Assembly (NCBI GenBank): GCA_035943635.1
Contig: DASZBX010000070.1
Span: 1-64,000, forward strand
From: DASZBX01 sp035943635
GTDB taxonomy: Bacteria > Actinomycetota > Actinomycetes > Streptomycetales > Catenulisporaceae
Length of the DNA stretch: 64,000 nt
Direction of reading: 5' to 3'
Shown: positions 58,041 through 64,000 of the stretch, piece by piece
How the letters are laid out: each line of letters starts with the position of its first letter
Position numbering within the stretch: position 1 is the stretch's first letter
Notes under the pieces: generated by a model
What the model saw: the letters and a program-made list of their open reading frames with translations, nothing else
What the model was told of the DNA's origin: nothing
Databases searched by the model: none
Made by a program: the position numbers and the translations under genes

Positions 58041-58946
58041 TTACTGCTGCCGCCAGGCCCGCCGCGCCCGCAGATATGCGGGCGCGGCGATGCGTAGGGA
58101 CTTCGCCTTGTTGAACCCGTGCCGGACCCCGAAGATCTGGTAGTCGGCCTGTTCCAGCGAGTCCAGGATCCCGGCGTACAGGGTCAGCGCGGTGTGCACG
58201 CACTCCCGGCTCGCCGGGTGCAGCAGGTCGACCGCGGCGTGCGCGTCGGCGTAGTACTCCCGCGCCCGCCTGGTCTCGAAGGCGAGCAGTTCGCGGATCC
58301 CGTCAGTCATCTGACGTGCCTCGAAGTCGGCCCGGCCGACCCCGAACTGCTTCATCTCGTCCTGCGGCAGGTAGAGCCGGCCGCGGCCGAGGTCCTCGTC
58401 GATGTCGCGGAGTATGTTCGTCAACTGCAACGCGTTGCCGACGGCTGTCGAACGCTCGGCGGCGGACGGGTCGAGCGGTTCGAGTATCGGCACCAGTTGC
58501 AGGCCGAGCAGCGCGGCCGCGCCGTACATGTAGACGAGCAGGTCGTCGTAGGTGGCGTAGTCGGTGACGGTCAGGTCGCTGCGCATGGTGTCGGTGAACG
58601 CGTGGAAGTGCTCGATCGGGATGTCCCACGTGCGCGCCGTGTGCGCGGCGGCCTTGAGCACCGGGTCGGTCGAGTCGCCGTCGGCGAGGGCCTGTTCGTA
58701 TGCTGCGATCCGCTGGTCCAGCCGGGCCGACTTCTCCGCCGGGTCGACCGCGGTCGGGTCGTCCACGATCTGGTCGAGCAGGCGGGCGTGGGCGTAGAGC
58801 GCGTCGACGTACGGCCGCTTGGCCGGCGGCAGCATCAGGCAGCCGGCGTAGAACGAGGGGTCGTACTTGCGGTGGATCGCGCGGCATCGGGCGTAGGCGG
58901 CCGCCAGTTCCGGGTCCGGCGCGGTGAGGTCCTTGGTGGTCGGCAT
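58041..58946 (-). CDS. Squalene/phytoene synthase family protein
   Basis: A 301-residue head-to-head prenyl synthase. The aspartate-rich motifs are ARLLDQIVDD (first D-x-x-x-D near residue 58) and LQLTNILRDIDEDLGRGRLYLP (second, near 173). YGAAALLGLQL lies between. It would condense two C15 or C20 diphosphates into squalene or phytoene-type products. ATG 58946 begins MPTTKDLTAPD. No desaturase, hpn or other terpenoid genes are adjacent, so the pathway partner lies elsewhere. Its upstream end is near repeat family B. Confidence 0.9.
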   Translation of the reverse strand: MPTTKDLTAPDPELAAAYARCRAIHRKYDPSFYAGCLMLPPAKRPYVDALYAHARLLDQIVDDPTAVDPAEKSARLDQRIAAYEQALADGDSTDPVLKAAAHTARTWDIPIEHFHAFTDTMRSDLTVTDYATYDDLLVYMYGAAALLGLQLVPILEPLDPSAAERSTAVGNALQLTNILRDIDEDLGRGRLYLPQDEMKQFGVGRADFEARQMTDGIRELLAFETRRAREYYADAHAAVDLLHPASRECVHTALTLYAGILDSLEQADYQIFGVRHGFNKAKSLRIAAPAYLRARRAWRQQ

Positions 58947-59023
58947 GCCGGGATTCTAGAGAATGTGCTGCGGAGAGATCGAATCGCCGGACCGATGAGT
59001 CGGGGCAACGTGCGGCGTTAGAT

Positions 59024-59205
59024 CTAGTTTCGTGGCCGGGAACGTTTGCCCCTTCCCGGTTCTAGGCGCCCGGCTGGCAAGGATCCGCCGATCGCCCTCG
59101 TACTCGGTCGTCCGTGGGCGCATCCCGGTCCGCAGCCAGGCGCGCTGTGAATATCGACTGCGCATAGAGCCGGGAAGGGGCAAACGTTCCCGGCCACGGC
59201 ACTAG
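59024..59205. repeat. MITE-like element family B
   Basis: A 182-base element bounded by CTAG with terminal inverted repeats of about 44 bases and four mismatches; the shared core is GTGGCCGGGAACGTTTGCCC. It differs in sequence from family A but has the same CTAG/TA boundary. No transposase is in the window. The right end stops one base before the ATG at 59207 and 11 bases before the ATG at 59216 of the ECF sigma gene, so it replaces that gene's native upstream region. Confidence 0.82.
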
Positions 59206-59215
59206 CATGAGACGA

Positions 59216-60199
59216 ATGAGCGAGGTCCCCGAGGCACCCCCGGCCGACGAGGCGCAGTTCGGCGCGCTCGCCGAGCGTTACCGCCGCGAGCTGCACGTCC
59301 ACTGCTACCGGATCCTCGGCTCGTTCACCGAGGCCGAGGACCTGGTCCAGGAGACCCTGCTGCGAGCCTGGCGGCACCGCGACGGTTTCGCCGCGGGCAC
59401 CAATTTCCGGGCCTGGCTCTACCGGATCGCTACCAACGCCTGCCTGGATCACTTGCGCCGCAACGCCCGCCGGACCCCCGCGCTGCACTCGCCGGCCGAG
59501 CTGCCCTGGTTGCAGCCGTATCCGGACCGGCTGCTGGACGAGATCGCGCCGCCGCAGGACGAGCCGGACGCCGTGCTGGTCGCCCGGGAGACGATCGAAC
59601 TGTCCTACCTGGCCGTGATCCAGGTGCTCCCGCCGCGCCAGCGGGCCGTGCTGATCCTGCGCGGCCTGCTCGGCTGGTCCGCCGCCGACACCGCGGCGAC
59701 GCTCGACATGACGGTCGCCGCGGTCAACAGCGCCTTGCAGCGGGCCCGGGCCACGTTGCAGGACAAGCTCCCGGACGGCCGGGTCGACGAGTGGTCCGCG
59801 ACCGAGCCGAGCGCGCAGGAGCTGACCCTGCTGGCCGGTTTCATCGACGCCCACGAACGCGCCGACGCGGCCGCGGCGATCGCGCTGATGCGCGAGGACA
59901 TCCGGATCACGATGCCGCCCTACCCGATGTGCTTCGACGGGCGGGCCCAGTGCGCGGCGCTGGTCGAGAACGCCTTCGGCCCGGGCTCCGAGGGGGACTG
60001 GCTGCTCCTGCCGATCCGGGCCAACCGGATGCCCGCGGCCGCCAGCTACCTGCGCCGGCCCGGGGACACGGTGTACCGGGCGTTCAAGATCGACGTCCTG
60101 CGCACCGACGGCAGCGCGATCGCCGAGATCACCACCTTCGACACCACGCTGTTCCCCGCGTTCGACCTGCCCCAGATCCTCACCGGGACCAAGCCCTGA
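59216..60199 (+). CDS. ECF sigma factor with C-terminal NTF2-like domain
   Basis: A 327-residue sigma factor of the SigG/SigJ-like class with an added SnoaL/NTF2-like domain. Region 2 includes YRRELHVHCYRILGSFTEAEDLVQETLLRAWR and FRAWLYRIATNACLDHLRR; region 4 is LPPRQRAVLILRGLLGWSAADTAATLDMTVAAVNSALQRAR. From about residue 200 the NTF2 part follows (FIDAHERADAAAAIALMREDIRITMPPYPMCFDGR). In this class the C-terminal domain controls activity instead of an anti-sigma factor. ATG 59216 is used; ATG 59207 is in frame. The family B element lies directly upstream, leaving no ribosome site. Confidence 0.9.
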   Translation: MSEVPEAPPADEAQFGALAERYRRELHVHCYRILGSFTEAEDLVQETLLRAWRHRDGFAAGTNFRAWLYRIATNACLDHLRRNARRTPALHSPAELPWLQPYPDRLLDEIAPPQDEPDAVLVARETIELSYLAVIQVLPPRQRAVLILRGLLGWSAADTAATLDMTVAAVNSALQRARATLQDKLPDGRVDEWSATEPSAQELTLLAGFIDAHERADAAAAIALMREDIRITMPPYPMCFDGRAQCAALVENAFGPGSEGDWLLLPIRANRMPAAASYLRRPGDTVYRAFKIDVLRTDGSAIAEITTFDTTLFPAFDLPQILTGTKP

Positions 60200-60217
60200 C
60201 CGGGACGGATGCCGCTG

Positions 60218-61336
60218 CTATCCGCGCGGGCCGAGGCGTCGCGCGGCATTGGCCACCGCGGCCCGGGCTTCGGCGGAGAGCTTCTGGACCAGGGCGGCGG
60301 CGGGCAGTTCGCGGATCAGCGGGTAGCTCTGCCCGGCCCAGAGGTTGAAGCCGTCCGGGTCGCCCGCGGCCCGGGCCGCCGCGCGCAGCGGCGAGGTCAG
60401 CCGGTGCAGCTGCGGGTAGGCGGACACCGCGTGCTCTTCGTGTTCTGCGATGAAGGCGTTCGCCAGCCCGCGCGCCCGGCGGCCGGTGAACGCCCGGGTC
60501 AGCACGGTCCGGGTCGGCCCGTCGTCGGCCGGATCCCCTTGCCCCACAACGGTTTCCGATGAGGCGGCCGAGAGCCGGGCCCGCCCGGTCAGCACGGCCC
60601 GGTACACCGGCGAGGTGCCCGCCTCCGGGCAGCCCAGGAACGCGGTGCCGATCTGCGCGGCGCTCGCGCCGGCCGCCAGGACCGCCGCGAGCGCGCTGCC
60701 GTCGGCCACGCCGCCGGCCGCGACCAGCGGCAGCCCGGTGCGCGCGGCGAGCAGCCGGAGCAGCGGGAGCAGGGCGTACTCGTCGGTGTCGTGCGTGCCG
60801 CCGCGGTGGCCGCCGGCCTCGATTCCCTGGGCGATCACCGCGTCCACGCCGAGCGCCGTGGCGGCCAGGGCCTCGTCCGGGCGGGTCAGGGTCACCCACA
60901 CCTCGCTGCCGCGGGACTGCAGGCCGCGCACGACCGCGGGGTCCGGCAGGCCGAAGGCGAAGGAGACCACTGCGACCGGATCCCGGTGCAGCAGCTCGAT
61001 TTTCGCCGGGTAGTCGTCGTCGCCGCCGAGCGGTTCGCCGACCTTCGCGCCGCGCCGCGCGGCCTCGCCGGCCAGGTGCCGGGCGTACCCGGCCACCGCC
61101 TCGGGGTCGGCGCCGGCCGGGCCGGGCAGGAAGACGTTCACGCCGAACGGCGCGTCGGTCAGCTTGCGGGTCTCGGCGACGTCCTCGGCCAGCCGGTCCG
61201 CGGTCAGGTAGCCGGCGCCGAGGAAACCCAGCCCGCCGGCCTGGGACACGGCCGCGGCCAGCCGCGGGGTGCTCGGGCCGCCGGCCATCGGCGCCGCGAC
61301 GATCGGGTGGACCAGGCCGTCCAGCAACTCGCTCAC
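60218..61336 (-). CDS. Nitronate monooxygenase family protein
   Basis: A 372-residue FMN-binding TIM-barrel of the nitronate monooxygenase/2-nitropropane dioxygenase family. Matching blocks are HPIVAAPMAGGPSTPRLAAAVSQAGGLGFLGAGYL, GVNVFLPGP, GVDAVIAQGIEAGGHRG with the catalytic-site histidine, and LPLVAAGGVADGSALAAVLAAGASAAQIGTAFL, which binds FMN phosphate. It oxidises alkyl nitronates, or serves as a related oxidoreductase. GTG 61336 follows GGAAGGA at eight bases. It converges with the sigma factor gene at 60199. Confidence 0.9.
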   Translation of the reverse strand: MSELLDGLVHPIVAAPMAGGPSTPRLAAAVSQAGGLGFLGAGYLTADRLAEDVAETRKLTDAPFGVNVFLPGPAGADPEAVAGYARHLAGEAARRGAKVGEPLGGDDDYPAKIELLHRDPVAVVSFAFGLPDPAVVRGLQSRGSEVWVTLTRPDEALAATALGVDAVIAQGIEAGGHRGGTHDTDEYALLPLLRLLAARTGLPLVAAGGVADGSALAAVLAAGASAAQIGTAFLGCPEAGTSPVYRAVLTGRARLSAASSETVVGQGDPADDGPTRTVLTRAFTGRRARGLANAFIAEHEEHAVSAYPQLHRLTSPLRAAARAAGDPDGFNLWAGQSYPLIRELPAAALVQKLSAEARAAVANAARRLGPRG

Positions 61337-61499
61337 GTGCGCCGTCCTTCCGTGCCCGGGTCCGGATCCGACCGCGCCCGGGCTCGGGCATCGGCCCGGG
61401 GACTCCGGTTCGCCGTCTTCTGATCCCACTCTACGTCGGCCCGGCGGCCGGAGAACGCCCCCGCGGGCGCCCGCGCCCGGCCGGTCGCCGCCGCGCGGC

Positions 61500-61823
61500 T
61501 CAGGCCTGGCCGGTCTCGAACCGGGTGACCAGGCCGCCGTCGACCTCGAACCGCCACGTCGTGCGCATCTCGCCCCAGGCGTCGTTGCGGAACTGGGCCA
61601 GCAGGCCGAGGCCGCCGTTGGACTCGGACTCGACCCGGATGTGGCCGTTGGCGGAGAAGATCTCGCGCTCGATCCACTCCTGCACGTCGCGGTCCGAGCC
61701 GTCGTCGGACATCGTCGCGCCCGGGGCGAGCAGGGCGGTGAAGGCGGCCCGGTCCCCGGCGTTGAGCGCGGCAACCAGGGCGCTGACCACAGGGTTCTGC
61801 AACTTGTCGGTGGTGATGCTCAT
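61500..61823 (-). CDS. NTF2-like/SnoaL family protein
   Basis: A 107-residue single-domain NTF2-like protein. It starts MSITTDKLQNPVVSALVAAL and has the family pattern NAGDRAAFTALLAPGATMSDDG (helix, turn, first strand) and WRFEVDGGLVTRFETGQA at the end. Such proteins are small enzymes, isomerases or ligand-binding modules. ATG 61823 has GGAGG six bases upstream. The gene lies between AlkB and nitronate monooxygenase genes on the same strand, with gaps of more than 100 bases each side, so it is probably transcribed separately. Confidence 0.82.
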   Translation of the reverse strand: MSITTDKLQNPVVSALVAALNAGDRAAFTALLAPGATMSDDGSDRDVQEWIEREIFSANGHIRVESESNGGLGLLAQFRNDAWGEMRTTWRFEVDGGLVTRFETGQA

Positions 61824-61935
61824 CGGAACCTCCGGTACGGGGGCGAAGGTGCCCCAGCGCCCAGTCAACACCGCGCCCGCGGCGGGCGAACCCGGAGTTG
61901 GCCCGTCCGGGGTGCTCCGGCCGCCGGGCCCGGCC

Positions 61936-62568
61936 TCAGCGCACCCCGCGCGGCCGGAACTGCACGCTGATCCGCGGGCCGATCAGGCGGCTGGTCTTGG
62001 GCACCGCGTGCTCCCAGGTGCGCTGGCAGCTGCCGCCCATCACCAGCAGGTCGCCGTGGCCCACGTCGTGCCGGACAGTCGGGCCGCCGCCGCGCGGGCG
62101 CAGCAACAGGGCGCGCGGCGTGCCCAGCGAGATGATCGCGACCATGGTGTCCTCGGTCGCGCCGCGCCCGGTGGTGTCGCCGTGCCAGGCCACGCTGTCG
62201 CGGCCGTCCCGGTACAGGCACAGCCCGGCGGTGCTGAACGCTTCGCCGAGTTCGGGCGCGTAGTGCTCGCCGAGCATCCGGCGGGCGTCGGTCAGGACCG
62301 GGTCGGGCAGGGCGTGGTCCTCGCGGTAGAAGCTCAGCAGCCGGGGCACGTCGACCAGCCGCTCGTACATCTGCCGCTGCTCGGCGTGCCACGGCACGGC
62401 GGCGGCCAGCCGCACGAACAACTCGTCCGCGCCGGTGACCCAGCCCGGCCGCAGGTCGATCCAGGCGCCGTCGCCCAGGATCTCGCGCCGCACCGACGAT
62501 CCGAGCCGGCCCAGGCCGACCTCTTCGGTCACGTCCAACAGGGAGCCTTGCAGTCCAGCGGTTGCCAT
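61936..62568 (-). CDS. AlkB-like 2-oxoglutarate-dependent dioxygenase
   Basis: A 210-residue Fe(II)/2-oxoglutarate dioxygenase of the AlkB family, which removes alkyl groups from DNA or RNA bases. The iron ligands are H129 and D131 in AWHGDTTG and H187 in WEHAVPKT; R194 and R199 (RLIGPRISVQFR) hold 2-oxoglutarate and substrate. ISLGTPRALLLRPRGGG and HGDLLVMGGSCQRTW are typical beta strands of the family. ATG 62568 begins MATAGLQGSLLD. It is a single-gene unit and likely has a repair role. Confidence 0.9.
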   Translation of the reverse strand: MATAGLQGSLLDVTEEVGLGRLGSSVRREILGDGAWIDLRPGWVTGADELFVRLAAAVPWHAEQRQMYERLVDVPRLLSFYREDHALPDPVLTDARRMLGEHYAPELGEAFSTAGLCLYRDGRDSVAWHGDTTGRGATEDTMVAIISLGTPRALLLRPRGGGPTVRHDVGHGDLLVMGGSCQRTWEHAVPKTSRLIGPRISVQFRPRGVR

Positions 62569-62794
62569 GGAGGGAGCCTAGCAGTTAGATCGAACATGCG
62601 TTCGATAGATGTTCGAATTTCTGGGACGTGCCTGCTCGGGGGAGGGGTGGCGCGTCGGAAAACGGCCGCGAGGCCGAATCGGAGGCGTCGGCCGGGCGCC
62701 GTTGCGACGCCGCAACGCTTCGTCAGACACTCTACGTCACCGCGCCGCTACGCCCAAGAGTGCCCGTGCGGCAGCCCCTTACCGATGCCTCTAC

Positions 62795-63427
62795 CTATGC
62801 CTTCGCCTCCGACTGGGCATCGCGGACGGCCTGCGCGAGCCGGTGCGCGCCGTCGTGCTCGAGCCCGTCGACGACGCCCTCGACGTCGGCCGCGGGCCGG
62901 TTCTGGCTCAGCTTAGCCTTGGCCTCGATCCGGCTGATCAGGATCTCCACGCCGACGGTGTCCCGCAACCGCCCGGCGATGAACTCGGCCGGCGCGTCGT
63001 CCACCGACCAGGGATGCTCGCGCTCGCCTTCGTGTCGCTCGGTCAGCCGGCGCACCAGGGCCTGCATCCAGGCCAGGTCGTCGTGCACGATCAGCTGCCC
63101 GTAGATGTGGGCGGTCACGTAGTTCCAGGTGGGCACGACCCGGCCGTGCTCCGCCTTCGACGCGTACCAGGACGGCGTCACGTACCCGTTCTCGCCGTGC
63201 ACGATCGCCAGTGCGTCGCCCAGCGGAGGGCGTTTCCACTGGTCGTTCTCGCGTGCGAGATGACCGACCAGCGAGCCGTGCTCCCCGCGGGCGGGGTCGT
63301 AGATGAGCGGGATATAGGAGGCGGTCAAACCGTCTTCGGTCACCGTGACCAGGTCGGCCGCACCCATGTTCGACAAGAGGTTTGCGAGGGTTTGATTGCC
63401 GGCGGCGAAATGCGGTGGAGTGTACAT
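62795..63427 (-). CDS. PaiB-like FMN-binding negative regulator
   Basis: A 210-residue PaiB-type FMN-binding protein. It starts MYTPPHFAAGNQTLANLL, as in the family, followed by ASYIPLIYDPARGEHGSLVGHLARENDQWKR and GYVTPSWYASKAEHGRVVPTWNYVTAHIYG, which hold the flavin site, and ILISRIEAKAKLSQNRPAAD at the C-terminus. Bacillus PaiB represses sporulation and degradative enzyme genes; the actinobacterial role is open. ATG 63427 begins MYTPPHF. It is the last gene on this strand before the phosphatase gene. Confidence 0.9.
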   Translation of the reverse strand: MYTPPHFAAGNQTLANLLSNMGAADLVTVTEDGLTASYIPLIYDPARGEHGSLVGHLARENDQWKRPPLGDALAIVHGENGYVTPSWYASKAEHGRVVPTWNYVTAHIYGQLIVHDDLAWMQALVRRLTERHEGEREHPWSVDDAPAEFIAGRLRDTVGVEILISRIEAKAKLSQNRPAADVEGVVDGLEHDGAHRLAQAVRDAQSEAKA

Positions 63428-63872
63428 TCTCTGGCCCTTTGTCGTTTCCGGCGGTGAAATCCGTGCCCCGGGGTAATCCCGGTCATACGCCGGAGCTGCT
63501 TGAATTGTGCTGAACATGACGCTGCGTAACCATTCGGCGGCGGATTCGGATTCCGGCCGGTCTGGCCGCGACCCGAACTCGACATGGCCTCGGGTCTTGG
63601 CCTGGGGCCACTATTCTCCGGCATTGTCGGCAAAGCGAAATCCGCGCTGCGGCTTTCTTTCCCCGGCCTGCCGCATTCGCGATGGTGTTCTCTCGCTCGG
63701 CTGGTCATGAGAAGAATCGCCTTTCCGCTGTTCATGCTGGTTAACGCGCGTACATCCTGGTGATTGTCACCCTACGCGCTAACCGTGTTCGGCGGCAGTG
63801 TCGCACGGCCGGTCTGCCGTTGCGCCGACCCGTGATCCGCCCCGGCCTGCGCAATGAGGGAGAATGGATCCC
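63428..63872. other. Divergent intergenic region with nested palindrome
   Basis: No gene is supported here. The region carries the palindrome at 63740-63783 and must hold the promoters of the PaiB and phosphatase genes. Confidence 0.4.
63740..63783. promoter_or_regulatory. Nested inverted repeat upstream of phosphatase gene
   Basis: Outer imperfect arms GTTAACGCGCGTA (63740-63752) and TACGCGCTAAC (63773-63783) enclose a perfect inner dyad GGTGA-ttg-TCACC (63759-63771). It could form a cruciform or an RNA hairpin, or be a binding site. It starts 133 bases before the phosphatase ATG. Confidence 0.5.
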
Positions 63873-64000
63873 ATGCCGTATCGAGTCACGTTTGTATGCA
63901 CAGGTAACATCTGCCGCAGCCCGATGGCTGAGCACGTGCTGCGCAGTCACGTGCAGAAGGCCGGGCTCGACGTGGTCGTGGACAGTTCGGGAACCGGAAG
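63873..64000 (+). CDS. Low-molecular-weight protein tyrosine phosphatase, 5' part
   Basis: The gene runs past the window edge; 42 residues are visible. The N-terminus MPYRVTFVCTGNICRSPMAE carries the active-site loop C-x5-R (C9 to R15) followed by S-P-M-A-E, diagnostic for low-molecular-weight protein tyrosine phosphatases. It continues HVLRSHVQKAGLDVVVDSSGTG, matching the helix and the D-S-x-G-T strand of the family. ATG 63873 follows GAGGGAGAATGG. Homologs in actinobacteria include PtpA. Only the start can be judged here. Confidence 0.88.
   Translation, partial: MPYRVTFVCTGNICRSPMAEHVLRSHVQKAGLDVVVDSSGTG

Noticed and set aside
1..64000. CRISPR arrays, prophage modules and tRNA genes
   Set aside because: No regularly spaced repeats, phage structural genes or cloverleaf-type sequences were noticed while reading both strands.

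Overview
The window is 64 kb of very GC-rich DNA with strongly GC-biased third codon positions and frequent GTG/TTG starts. It carries families typical of actinomycetes: DUF574-type methyltransferases, F420-linked LLM oxidoreductases, deazaflavin-dependent reductases, TipAS-type MerR, a class F sortase, an actinobacterial beta-carbonic anhydrase and many ECF and TetR/MarR/LysR regulators. It looks like chromosomal DNA of a Streptomyces/Catenulispora-like actinobacterium. The genus cannot be fixed from the sequence alone, and no rRNA or tRNA gene was seen.

Layout. 0-10 kb: small housekeeping and stress genes (two-strand block of a histidine phosphatase, DUF72, DUF4235, Pmp3, S24-like protease, carbonic anhydrase, GNAT), then an accessory stretch with three copies of a 0.2 kb inverted-repeat element, a frameshifted ADP-ribosylglycohydrolase and a flavin monooxygenase remnant. 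8.9-12.1 kb: orphan type II thioesterase, TetR regulator with an internally deleted efflux pump, alpha/beta hydrolase. 12.3-16 kb: a three-gene cell-surface operon (membrane protein, DUF4397 protein, class F sortase) with a recognisable promoter. 16-24.6 kb: Rsm22-like methyltransferase, orphan AbiEii-like nucleotidyltransferase, SpoU methylase, phosphatase, a tiny ORF with its own terminator, a double-HTH LuxR protein and a TipAS MerR regulator. 25-29.8 kb: PH-domain protein, Mn-responsive yybP-ykoY riboswitch with a GDT1/TMEM165 transporter, decayed MerR gene, SRPBCC and F420-type reductase genes, an orphan leader-like mini-ORF with an extreme Shine-Dalgarno, and an ECF sigma gene divergent from a secreted beta-propeller protein. 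30-36 kb: two-component system, DUF574 methyltransferase, a fourth repeat copy, PucR regulator. 36-40 kb: a tightly coupled pair made of a STAND-like NTPase with a defective Walker A motif and a membrane-anchored type I periplasmic-binding-like protein; this is the least explained system here. 40-52 kb: valS, headless LysR, GH76-like protein, PrmC-like methyltransferase, small DUF genes, LysR/tautomerase, SAM methyltransferase/MarR and an MFS carrier. 53-58 kb: an operon-like nucleobase catabolism run (OHCU-decarboxylase-like protein, amidohydrolase of the nitrilase superfamily, dihydropyrimidinase, F420-type oxidoreductase). 58-64 kb: squalene/phytoene synthase, a second type of inverted-repeat element directly abutting an ECF sigma gene, nitronate monooxygenase, NTF2-like, AlkB, PaiB and the 5' end of a low-molecular-weight tyrosine phosphatase.

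Gene decay is frequent for this length: five pseudogenes or remnants (ADP-ribosylglycohydrolase, LLM oxidoreductase, MFS pump, MerR, LysR), mostly in the first 45 kb and several close to the short mobile elements.
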